This document shows, one piece after another, positions 35,150 through 45,606 of a DNA stretch of 64,000 nt (positions are counted from its first letter, which is position 1; the number at the start of each line of letters is the position of its first letter). Position numbers and translations under genes: made by a program. Source of the stretch: Mesostigma viride (lineage: Eukaryota; Streptophyta; Mesostigmatophyceae; Mesostigmatales; Mesostigmataceae); contig RPFO01001283.1 in assembly GCA_009746045.1 (NCBI GenBank), positions 87,501 through 151,500 on the forward strand. The letters run 5' to 3'. The notes beneath the pieces are model-generated. The model did not search any database and was not told the origin of the DNA. It saw nothing but the letters and a program-made list of their open reading frames with translations.

Positions 35150-37620
35150 ATTTCAATTCAGAGGGCGGGGACCGAGATTAACCCGTGTTTTTTTAATTAG
35201 AACGCGATATATCGCGTTGTAAGCTTTTTTTAGAACGCGTATAGCACCTAAGGAAAATTTTTTTTCATGGTCATGTATATACTTTCCTGAAAGCCCATAA
35301 ATCAAAGGATTTTTTGAGCTACTCAGACCTACAAAATGCTAATTCATTAGAGAGATACACTGGTTTGAATACAGGGGGGTCTGACCATGACCGCGATTTC
35401 TTGACCCTAGGTCACAAGTCATGTGCTTATTCACAAATGGTTCATGAAAAAAATCTGGCTTCTTGCACGAGCTATGGGCAACATATGCAGGCTCTGTGAA
35501 ACAAAACTCAGGCCCATAGGGCCACTGGAGCTATTTTTCATTAGCATCACAATTACAACGCAGTACAACGCAGTGGGAAAAATGAGAGCCCTTCACAACA
35601 TGACGCAACGACATGAGCCCCATAAACGGGGCCATAGTGAGCTTGGAGGGTCAAAACGTTGAAAATAGGTGTTGTATAAGTTATACAGCATCAAACATGC
35701 ATCAAACATCATGACTGGATGACCTAATATGACTGAATCAGGCAGCCATAGCCAAAGCATCATCCACTCTCACAACGTGTTGAGCACATGCCTCGTGGGA
35801 ACGGAGGTGCTGGGTTTTCATTCCATAACGCGTGCAATACTGAAAGAAAGAGGCACGTGTAATGCAAGGCTTGGATAGGTTGAGTGATCCATGAGCTTAC
35901 ATGCAGGCAAAGATGACGCTGGAATGCATGCTAGCAAATGGTGGCAAGATGCTAACAACACATGATTATACACCATGATTATGGGCACCTAGCTGGTCTT
36001 CTTGCACAATCAACGCAGTATAAACCATCAACATCCAATCCTCACGATATATGCACGGCTTGACGACGTATACAGCACCTAAATACTGCACAACTGCAAC
36101 CTGCTATGGCTGACATGCAAGCAACGTCGAGTAGGATGGCGGTCTTAGAGAGGCTGGGCAGAGGTCGGTAGAAATAAGTGGAAAACTGGCAGAAACTAGG
36201 TAGAAACACGATATACTTACGCCTGCAAGCACTATTGAGCCGGTGGCAGAGGCCATTTCCAGGAAAATACAGCATACCGTAGCAATAGCCACGGTCACGC
36301 CTTACGCTATTTGCAGGCACCATCATGCCCGGCGCTACCCAATAAAAGTCTGCACAATTCTCGGTTTAGCCGAGAGTCCAGACGTTCGGAATGAATAAAC
36401 ATGTGTTAAGAAGTCGAAACACCATGGAAATACCAAGCATGGTGCCGCAGCAGACCCGAGTCTTGACGTAATAATATGTATGCCGGTTTCCAGGGTTTCC
36501 GCATGAAAGTTGGGTGAGAAACTGGAAAAAACTACGTTTCCTTTGCCCCAGTACCTCAACAAACTCGTAGAAACCTAATTATCAACCTTTGAACGCATCA
36601 TCATGGTCGTGCCACCCAACAGCCACTGAAATTCGCGCGAAAACTGGCGAGATCTACCTGCCGCCATCGCCGTCGTCTTCACCTTCGTCCCGCGAAAATG
36701 CCTGATTTCAGTGGTACATATTTGTTTGCAGCTGTCACAAAAAAAATACCAAAAATACCAGGATTTTTTCTTGAATTCTATGAGATGTTTCTGACCTATC
36801 TTGAAAGTTTCAGACCAAAAATCGCATGTTTAATAGGTTTGCCACGTGTCAGATTACAACGCGATACATCGCGTTCTAACCCTACAACGCGATGTATCGC
36901 GTTGTAAAAAAACACGGGTTAATGAAGAGGTACTTTGAAATTAATTAAGAGGCATGCCTCTATCAAGGTATATTTTTTAGGCGAGTTTCGATTGGCGTTC
37001 ACTTGTAGTATTGGACGACAACATGTCAAGCTGCGTAATTCATTTCGACTTTTACATTTTCTCGGATCTGTCAAAAAAGGATCAATTATATACCCGACTT
37101 CTCCGTAAAATCTCATCGACCGGGTTTCGAAACAACCCGGCCACCAACGCCGTAGATGCAGATCCAACGGAGTAAACAACGTCACGACCGACGCGGCGCC
37201 AAATCGCCGCCTAGGTTCCTTTTCTGCGAGCCATTTTACAACGTCGCGCTGCGTCGTGTACCCGGGCCCTTTTCTGAAGGTGAGATGCAAAATCCGCTTG
37301 CCAGACCGGGAACTCCGTCCAATACCGTCGTGCAGTACCACCGATGCACTACCATCCAAATCACCGATATCGCTGGAGTACATAAACCTCTTTTTTTTTT
37401 TTTTTCGCCATCTAGAAACGTCTCCGCGACACTACCGCGACTTCAGTACTTTCCGTCACCCTTGACATGTTGTCGTACAATACTAGTTACAAATTAACGC
37501 CATTAGATCCTCGCCTCCAAAACTATATCTTCATAGAGGCACGCCTCTTATAAGTATTTAATTTCAAGGTACCGCTTATTTAATCTCAGCCCCCGCAGTG
37601 CCCCGGCCCTCTGAAGTTTG
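35150..37620. mobile_element. DNA element with about 110-bp terminal inverted repeats, split by a transposon
   Basis: The sequence flanking the 35,182-36,918 insertion (35,150-35,181 plus 36,919-36,990) is inverted-repeat related to 37,498-37,610. Shared blocks include GGTACTTTGAAATTAATT and AAGAGGCATGCCTCTATCAA, each with a few changes. The interior (36,990-37,497) shares blocks such as GTGAGATGCAAA with 48,530-48,985. No transposase is recognised, and minus-strand frames in the interior match nothing I know. Without the insertion the element would be about 720 bp. Confidence 0.55.
35182..36918 (+). mobile_element. Non-autonomous piggyBac-like element, copy 1 (1,737 bp)
   Basis: TTAA occurs on both sides (35,178-35,181 and 36,919-36,922). 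The ends begin CCCGTGTTTTTTT and end AAAAAAACACGGG. A TTAA target and CCC-starting termini are piggyBac hallmarks. Just inside each end are 18-bp palindromes of the type AACGCGATATATCGCGTT, one on the left and two on the right. No transposase frame is present. A nearly identical inverted copy lies at 42,272-44,021. Confidence 0.85.
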
Positions 37621-37731
37621 AAGTTTGAAGCTCAAAAGCCAGTTTTACACCGATTCGAGCCTGCCATTATCTTGTCCTCGCTTTCGAGTAGTTCAGGATG
37701 ATGAATATTCTTATTGATGAATATTAGATTA

Positions 37732-38645
37732 GTGTCAAAACCGAGGCGATGGTGATTGGGGCCTCCAGTAAACCACCGCTGCCGCGCCTGCTCGACGGGA
37801 CGGAGGTCCCGTTCCGCGACCGCTTCAAGCTGTTGGGGAGCTGGCTTCCTGACACCGCCGACGATGTGGACACCCGCATCGGCCTTGCCTGGGCCAAGCT
37901 CCGTTCGCTCACACCCTACTGGCGCTCGAAGGGCCTGGGCGGGCACCGCAAGCGCATGCTCTTCAAGGTCCTCGTCCTCACGGTGCTCACGTATGGCGCC
38001 GAGGCGTGGACCCTCCCACCCAAACTGGCAGCTAGGCTAGACGGCACGGTTTACAGGATGCTCCGACAGGTCCTTAACGTAGGTTTTTCCGAGCGTCCGT
38101 CATCAGAGTCTTTGTATCATGGCATGCCTCGTGTTTCGAAAGAGATTAGGCAGCGTAGGATAGCATTTGTAGGACACCTTGCCCGCACCAGCCAGGTCGA
38201 CACCACCCTCGGTCTGGCCGGCCGGGCCCCCAGCGGCTTGGCCAGCCAGGGCGGCACATTCTGACCTGGCCGGCGCCTGGCCCCGCGGACATTCCCAAAA
38301 GGGTAGGGAAACCTGTCACGAACTACGTTCAGATGGTGCTGGACGACCCAGTGGTCCCAGCCCAGTTTGAGCACCGCATCCACTCTCTCTCCCGTCTTTG
38401 GACTGCCATGCAGGACAAGACGCGGTGGAAGAAGATTGTCAAGGCGCACACGCCCGACCCTGTGGGCAAGCCACCTCCCCCCAAGCGGAGGAGGCGTTTT
38501 GATGAGTAGTGTAGTTAGGATTTTCTAGATAGCTTAGAGTTAGGATAGTTCGATCACGCGGCTTCCTCCACCCCATCCATCATGGAATATGTGCTACATG
38601 ACCTCCCCACGGAGGCATGTTATAATTTAATTTAATTTAATTTAA
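37732..38645 (+). pseudogene. LINE reverse transcriptase C-terminal part and 3' tail
   Basis: Translation of 37,749-38,264 gives the region after the RT active site: FKLLGSWLPDTADDVDTRI, FKVLVLTVLTYGAEAWTL, and a C-terminal segment QRRIAFVGHLART. The frame breaks near 38,264 and homology continues in another frame to about 38,510. The tail at 38,580-38,645 contains CCTCCCCACGGAGGCATG and then TTTAA repeats. It is 5'-truncated, as is typical of LINE insertions. Confidence 0.85.
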
Positions 38646-38654
38646 TGAATATCA

Positions 38655-39190
38655 AGGAGACAACCAGCGCAGGCCAGAAATCGGGAGAATCCGGACCTTG
38701 ATCTACAGCTCGAGCCTGCCGTTATCTTGTCCGCGTGTTCGAGTCGTTCAGGATGATGAAGATGAATGGTGATGGAAATGTGTATCCTTGTGCATTGAAA
38801 TAATTATGGCTGGCTTACGTGTAGAGCGACTAGATGACCTAGACAATTGATGAATATGTATGGCCCCAAGCTAGAGGAGGCGGCGTTTTGATGAGTAGTG
38901 TAGTTAGGATTTTTCTAGATTAGATAGCTTAGATTAATTAATTAATTAATTAATTACGTGTAGAGCGACTATAGATGACCTAGGCGGGTGGGGCCGGAAA
39001 CAGCTTGCTTGATCAGGGCGTGTGTTTCGAGCCTAACTGGCCGGGAGTGTCTAGTGGTGAGCATATCTAGTCGCTCTTCGTGTATAAGCCAGCCGTAATA
39101 ATTTCGATGAATTATAAGGCTATACACATTTCTATATAGGGCTACGCACCCCATAGTGGTCTACCTGAGTTAGAACGCCAGAAGTTCCTC
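38655..39190 (+). mobile_element. Composite of GAGACAACC element and LINE-tail fragments
   Basis: 38,650-38,850 matches 49,479-49,660, then a short piece of LINE tail (38,875-38,945, GGCGTTTTGATGAGTAGTGT), then 38,957-39,080 continues the match to 49,636-49,745. A LINE fragment thus appears inserted within the element, flanked by the repeated ACGTGTAGAGCGACTA. Confidence 0.7.
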
Positions 39191-39199
39191 TAGTTCTTG

Positions 39200-40560
39200 C
39201 ATAGCCTTGAGGGCCGGGGCCACCCCGGCCCGCCACTTTTTGGTTATGCTGCTCGACGCCAATGCCACGCTCCCCGTGGGCACTGCTGGCAGTCGCTTTG
39301 CGCCTGCCAGCACGGCTGCTAACGACAACACTCCCCTGTTTTCTGCCTTTTTGCGGGATAGCGGGATGGTTGCTGTCAACTGCCACTTCCAACGTCCCTC
39401 ACAGGACTTGGTCACTTTTCGGGGCCCTAACGGCCGTCAGGCCTGTCTGGACTACGTGGTGGTACGGCAGCCCAGCTAGGTGCACCTCGGTTCTGGACTC
39501 GCGAGTGTTTGACACGCCCACGGTGTGCTCTGACCACCGGTTGGTGCGCGCGACCATTCGGCTCCGGTTCCACGTCCGGCCCCACGCGCCGCGCCCCAGT
39601 GGCCCGCCCTGACTGGTCTGCTCTACGCCAGGTCCGGGGAGATCCTGAGGACTGGACGGACGCCGAGCACGTGCGGAACCGGTGCCGACTGGAGTACCTG
39701 TCGGCCCTGGACGCCCGGGCGCGGACGTCGACGAGCTGGACAAGGGTGCCCCCAACGCCGCCATTTTTGCGGGCTTTGCGGCCCGCGCCCCGTTGCTGGT
39801 GGCCCGACACCTGCCGGTCATGCCCCGCCGCCGCCCCGGCCCGCTCTACCGCCAGGACCCCAAGGTCTTGGCCGCCCGGCACCGCCTCAAGCGTGACCAG
39901 GGGCCCGCTGCAGAAACCGGTGCTCAAGGCCGCCCTCGTGGAGGCCTACGAGCACGCCCAGGACGCGGACTGGCGGCCCAGTGCATCGCAGATGCATGCC
40001 AAGGCCTGCCAAGCTCGCAACCAGGGCAAGGACATGTGGTACCACCTCGACCGGCTCGGCGGCCGGCGGCAGCGCCCCCCGGTGGAGCACATGCACGGCC
40101 GGGGGACGGCACGGCGCCGGTAAGCCTTGACCGCTGGTTGGCCCACAATGTTTCCTTGACAGGTGGGGCTCGCGCCCCCCCCCCGCCGCTTCACCCCGAG
40201 ACGGCCGCCCGTCTCGGGGTCGCCGGACCCCCGCCGCCGCCGGCGCCCCCCTCCTCGGCCGCGGGCTACCAAGTCCCCGCCTTGCAGGAGGGCTGCCTTG
40301 CCACCGACGACGTCGTCCACCCCTTCACCTTGAAGGAATTGGACGGCGCCCTTGCTCGCCTGCGGTACGACGCGGCGGTCGGTGCCGACCACCTTTCGGC
40401 TGAGCTGCTGAAGACTACTGACCCAGCGGTGAGGGATCTTCTGCTGGCGTTCTGCAGCCGTGTCCTGCTCTCTGATCAAGCCTCCGCCTGCTGAGTGGCA
40501 GACGGCCATCCGCGTCATATAGCTGTACATGCCTTGTACAAGAAGGGCTCTGCTGCTGAT
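39200..40560 (+). pseudogene. LINE APE-type endonuclease and start of reverse transcriptase
   Basis: The first frame (39,207-39,479) encodes FLVMLLDANATLP and LVTFRGPNGRQACLDYVV. The next frame has VCSDHRLVRATIRL, the SDHxLV motif ending AP-endonuclease-like LINE nucleases. A third frame (39,682-40,494) ends in FTLKELDGALARLRYDAAVG and ADHLSAELLK, the opening of the RT domain. A trace of the next motif (HALYKKGS) is at about 40,530-40,555. At least three frame changes show it is dead. It stops at an AT-rich stretch. Confidence 0.85.
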
Positions 40561-40616
40561 ATTATATTATAATATGTATATACGATAAAAAAATATGATA
40601 CATAATACATATCAAT

Positions 40617-40670
40617 ATATATATTCATTGAGAATGATAGATTACGGAGGTGAGATAGGCATGCAACATA
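40617..40670 (+). repeat. Left arm of a 54-bp perfect inverted repeat
   Basis: This arm is the exact reverse complement of 41,415-41,468. It contains GATTACGGAGGTGAGATAGG. The arms enclose the nuclease fragment at 40,776-41,399. Confidence 0.95.
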
Positions 40671-40775
40671 AGGAAAAACCCGATAACTGGGAGAATAACC
40701 CTGAAGAAATTAATAGTAATCTGACACAGACATCCAAGGATCACGCCAGCGGCACAAGGTACAACTAACTAGACA

Positions 40776-41399
40776 TCACAAAACTACACGCAGCAACAGC
40801 GCTGCCGGCCCACCATGCAGGCCTGGAAGGGATCTAGACCGCATGGGTCGCGACAAAGTCGGCCCGGGTGCGGCGGAATAACACATCAGCCACGGTGCGA
40901 GTGAGGGCGAGTGACAGGCGCTGCCGCCAATACGAGGACCACGTGCGGGCCGACCACGGGGCGGTCTGACCCTCGAGGTCGAGGCGGTCTTCACGGCGCT
41001 GGCAGCACTCGTGGAAAAACTCCGCTGTCTTGGGGCCCATGGCCCCGAACTCCTCAAGGACAAAGGGGATGACCCGGTGGGGCCCCACATTGCCGTAGGA
41101 GGCAAACTTGTCGCGCTCAGCCACAGTGGCAGCAGCGCCGGCATCCACAGCCGCCCGGAGGATGTGGCGACCGGAGAGCGGCCGAGCCACGGAGACATCG
41201 ATGAGCAGGTGGCAACCCTGCCCGTCGTAGCCAAGCACGGTAATGTCGGGGCGGTGGTTGGGTGAGTAGAGGGCGGCCCCATCCGCGTCCTCGCACTTGA
41301 TGGTGGAGTGGGGAAAGACCGACCGAACCATGGCACACACCACCTGGAGGTGAGCGGTATGGAGATAGAGGAACCAGTTCTGGTTGTTGTATGTTTCAA
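40776..41399 (-). pseudogene. LINE C-terminal nuclease-like domain fragment
   Basis: The best frame (from about 41,370 to 40,834 on the minus strand) reads HRPDITVLGYDGQGCHLLID then VSVARP, with later ASYGNVGPHRVIPFVLEEFG. This RPD...IDV...IPFVxExxGAxG layout is the PD-(D/E)XK-like domain found at the C-terminus of many plant, algal and oomycete LINE reverse-transcriptase proteins. It probably belongs to the same LINE family as the fragments around it, and an alternative frame is a shadow. Confidence 0.7.
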
Positions 41400-41414
41400 T
41401 ATATATATATATTA

Positions 41415-41468
41415 TATGTTGCATGCCTATCTCACCTCCGTAATCTATCATTCTCAATGAATATATAT
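41415..41468 (-). repeat. Right arm of the 54-bp perfect inverted repeat
   Basis: The partner arm is at 40,617-40,670. AT dinucleotide-rich sequence flanks both arms. Confidence 0.95.
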
Positions 41469-41512
41469 TATCTAATATAGTATATTATAGTAGTATGATA
41501 ATATTATAATAT

Positions 41513-41735
41513 TAAAAAATTAAATTAAATTAAATTATAACATGCCTCCGTGGGGGGGTCATGTAGCACATATTCCATGATGGATGGGGTGGAGGAAGCC
41601 GCGTGATCGAACTATCCTAACTCTAAGCTATCTAGAAAATCCTAACTACACTACTCATCAAAACGCCTCCTCCGCTTGGGGGGAGGTGGCTTGCCCACAG
41701 GGTCGGGCGTGTGTGCCTTGACAATCTTCTTCCAC
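41513..41735 (-). mobile_element. LINE 3' end, inverted copy
   Basis: Reverse complement of 38,423-38,645 (the C-terminal codons, 3' untranslated region and TTTAA tail) with very few differences. It is truncated at an AT-rich tract at 41,735-41,830. Confidence 0.9.
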
Positions 41736-41835
41736 AAATTATATATATTATATTATATTATATTACAATATAATATTATTATATATTATATTATATTACA
41801 TATTAATATAGTATATTTTCTATCAATAATATTAC

Positions 41836-44290
41836 ATCGTAGGCGGGACCGCCGGCCCCCGCTGCTGATCACCTTTGAGTACATAGCGGACAAGCTAGCT
41901 TTTGTTCCTCAAGCGTCGCAAGCGACTCGTGAGGACTCCCTACACGCTGGACCACGACTTGACCCTGGTCCCTGGCGCAGCAACAACGGCGACGGGAGCT
42001 ATATGCATGGCCGACCTACCTCCAGCTCCGGCAGACAGCGGCAGGTAAGAAGCCGGTATATACTGGAGGGGCCGGGGGCGGTCATCTAGGTCGACCACAA
42101 GCCCTGACAAGCGACCCCCGCCGCTGCCCCAGCACCCTCAGCAAACCCAGCCTAGGGGACTAAAGCAGTAGTGTAGAATAGTAAGCCTTACTATTCTGCT
42201 TTGCCAACGTGGCCTTGTACATGTATGCCTATATATGATGGGATCCACACCCGATGTTGCATTAGCATTAACCCGTGTTTTTTTACAACGCGATACATCG
42301 CGTTGTAGGGTTATAGAACGCGATGTATCGCGTTGTAATCTGACACGTGGCAAACCTATTAAACATGCGATGTTTGGTCTGAAACTTTCAAGATAGGTCA
42401 GAAACATCTCATAGAATTCAAGAAAAAATCCTGGTATTTTTGGTATTTTTTTTGTGACAGCTGCAAACAAATATGTACCACTGAAATCAGGCATTTTCGC
42501 GGGACGAAGGTGAAGACGACGGCGATGGCGGCAGGTAGATCTCGCCAGTTTTCGCGCGAATTTCAGTGGCTGTTGGGTGGCACGACCATGATGATGCGTT
42601 CAAAGGTTGATAATTAGGTTTCTACGAGTTTGTTGAGGTACTGGGGCAAAGGAAACGTAGTTTTTTCCAGTTTCTCACCCAACTTTCATGCGGAAACCCT
42701 GGAAACCGGCATACATATTATTACGTCAAGACTCGGGTCTGCTGCGGCACCATGCTTGGTATTTCCATGGTGTTTCGACTTCTTAACACATGTTTATTCA
42801 TTCCGAACGTCCGGACTCTCGGCTAAACCGAGAATTGTGCAGACTTTTATTGGGTAGCGCCGGGCATGATGGTGCCTGCAAATAGCGTAAGGCGTGACCG
42901 TGGCTATTGCTACGGTATGCTGTATTTTCCTGGAAATGGCCTCTGCCACCGGCTCAATAGTGCTTGCAGGCGTAAGTATATCGTGTTTCTACCTAGTTTC
43001 TGCCAGTTTTCCACTTATTTCTACCGACCTCTGCCCAGCCTCTCTAAGACCGCCATCCTACTCGACGTTGCTTGCATGTCATGCAGCCATAGCAGGTTGC
43101 AGTTGTGCAGTATTTAGGTGCTGTATACGTCGTCAAGCCGTGCATATATCGTGAGGATTGGATGTTGATGGTTTATACTGCGTTGATTGTGCAAGAAGAC
43201 CAGCTAGGTGCCCATAATCATGGTGTATAATCATGTGTTGTTAGCATCTTGCCACGGCCATTTGCTAGCATGCATTCCAGCGTCATCTTTGCCTGCATGT
43301 AAGCTCATGGATCACTCAACCTATCCAAGCCTTGCATTACACGTGCCTCTTTCTTTCAGTATTGCACGCGTTATGGAATGAAAACCCAGCACCTCCGTTC
43401 CCACGAGGCATGTGCTCAACACGTTGTGAGAGTGGATGATGCTTTGGCTATGGCTGCCTGATTCAGTCATATTAGGTCATGAATCCAGTCATGATGTTTG
43501 ATGCATGTTTGATGCTGTATAACTTATACAACACCTATTTTCAACGTTTTGACCCTCCAAGCTCACTATGGCCCCGTTTATGGGGCTCATGTCGTTGCGT
43601 CATGTTGTGAAGGGCTCTCATTTTTCCCACTGCGTTGTACTGCGTTGTATTTGTGATGCTAATGAAAAATAGCTCCAGTGGCCCAATGGGCCTGAGTTTT
43701 GTTTCACAGAGCCTGCATATGTTGCCCATAGCTCGTGCAAGAAGCCAGATTTTTTTCATGAACCATTTGTGAATAAGCACATGACTTGTGACCTAGGGTC
43801 AAGAAATCGCGGTCATGGTCAGACCCCCCTGTATTCAAACCAGTGTATCTCTCTAATGAATTAGCATTTTGTAGGTCTGAGTAGCTCAAAAAATCCTTTG
43901 ATTTATGGGCTTTCAGGAAAGTATATACATGACCATGAAAAAAAATTTTCCTTAGGTGCTATACGCGTTCTAAAAAAAGCTTACAACGCGATATATCGCG
44001 TTCTAATTAAAAAAACACGGGTTAAGTAGTTAGCTTTGCTTTGCCCATGCAGAGAGCTACCCTCTGCTGAGAGGCCATGCCCTAGCTATTGCGTAGCCAG
44101 AATCATCTTCCACCCCATGCCAGGCCTTAGGATATGATACATCATGGTGGTGCAGGTGCACCTAGTGCACCCAGAGTAGGTGGCTGTTTATATCCCCCAC
44201 CTGCAGGTTGTAGCCCAGACTGTAAAAAAAACCATATGCCCCTTCTCAGGGATATGTGTTACGTACACTTCCAACGGAGTTATGTTCTTA
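41836..44290 (+). mobile_element. Decayed ORF1-only LINE copy, split by transposon copy 2
   Basis: 41,836-42,267 matches the reverse complement of about 880-1,230 (end of ORF1 and following non-coding DNA) with many changes. After the TTAA-flanked insertion the match resumes at 44,026 (GCCCATGCAGAGAGCTACC against 480-800 reversed) and runs to the tail near 44,290. The order of insertion is therefore clear: LINE first, then the transposon. Confidence 0.75.
42272..44021 (-). mobile_element. Non-autonomous piggyBac-like element, copy 2 (1,750 bp)
   Basis: TTAA flanks both sides (42,268-42,271 and 44,022-44,025), and the CCCGTG termini and subterminal AACGCGATRYATCGCGTT-type palindromes match copy 1. 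It is inverted relative to 35,182-36,918 and nearly identical along its length, differing by a few substitutions and small indels (13 bp net). No transposase is encoded. Confidence 0.87.
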
Positions 44291-44297
44291 CTTACTT

Positions 44298-44540
44298 GAT
44301 GAATGAATGAAAATGAATGAATGAATGAATGAATGAATGAATGAATGAATGAATGAATGAATGAATGAATGAATGAATGAATGAATGAATGAATGAATGA
44401 ATGAATGAATGAATGAATGAATGAATGAATGAATGAATGAATGAATGAATGAATGAATGAATGAATGAATGAATGAATGAATGAATGAATGAATGAATGA
44501 ATGAATGAATGAATGAATGAATGAATGAATAAATGAATGT
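44298..44540. repeat. GAAT tetranucleotide microsatellite, about 58 copies
   Basis: A nearly perfect (GAAT)n array directly abuts the LINE tail at 44,290, suggesting expansion of the retroelement's 3' tail. The long Phe-Ile-His-Ser frames across it are artefacts. Confidence 0.96.
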
Positions 44541-45606
44541 ACATTAACATGTACATTACGAAGTGAGACATCTACATACGTAGACTGCGTCACGTGAGCA
44601 TACATACTCAATGATGTAGATATGTAGATGGGGATGGAGATGGAAACAATCTAACTGGTCCCGAGTAGTTGCGTTGCCGGCGCCACAGTCCACCCCGCGG
44701 TGCTTGCCAAAGCTAGTTAGACGCGGTTTACCCACCGTTGTGGGGGTGCAGCCCCCACTGTACATGCAGCAAGGAATGTCATGCCAGCTCCCCCCTCGAG
44801 GGCAGCAAAAGCAAGCTGTAAGCTTAGTTTGCATTGTCTCGACGTAAGCTTACATCACGTAAGCTTACATCACATAGGCCGTGCAATCTAGCTGGTACGT
44901 AAGTTGTCACACCCAACAAGACCGCGCCAAGGGCGCTAGACCACTGACATGGCCCACTGCCATGGCTGCAATTTTCCAAGGCACCTCCTCCAGTTCGAGG
45001 AAGAAAAGAAGAGGGGAAAATGATAGGCTGGCCAAAAACGCCGGCCGAACCGAGCTGCTTCCATTCAGTCAACACAAAAAAAGAAGCAGCAGCTCTGTCC
45101 CTTCTCGCTTGTGTGCAGATCATTACTGCATAGCCACCCCAGCCTTTTCCTCCTTCCTGACTCCCCCCCTTCCCTCTTCTCCCTTCTGGCCTTCCCATGG
45201 TACCAAACTACATGACATCATATCAAAGCCTACCCTCCTTCATCCTCCTCCCTTTCTCCGACGTTCGCCCCTCATCGTCCCGACCGCTGCACCAGGGTCC
45301 CCGAGTCTTAACTTAAACAAAAATCTCGCCGAGTAACCCGCCGGAACCCATCACCAAAAAGTCGCCCCCCCACAACAATCTTTTGGAAAACAAAATTTAA
45401 AACGATCATTTCTGGCCGGCCGGCCCATCATATCCTACACGTGTGCAGAGCATGCGCCCCCAGGGTACAGTCCATTACTCCCCAGGGTAAAGACCTTTCT
45501 GGACGCTCCATCCCTTCCCACTTTGTATGCGAGGAGCCCCTTTCCTGCCGCTTCGTAGTGCCCATCTGCCCCATCATCACATTGCCCATCATTCATGCTG
45601 CCCGCA
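44541..45606. other. Intergenic sequence downstream of the HtrA gene
   Basis: Apart from a CACGTGAC palindrome relic at 44,583-44,599, nothing recognisable is present. The stretch just before 45,607 may hold the protease 3' untranslated region. Confidence 0.45.

Noticed and set aside
36335-36562. Open frames inside the TTAA elements (also 42,630-42,857) as a transposase
   Set aside because: The longest frames are about 75-95 codons, without DDD/DDE motifs or zinc-finger cysteines.
44188-44611. Phe-Ile-His-Ser repeat protein
   Set aside because: Translation of the (GAAT)n microsatellite.
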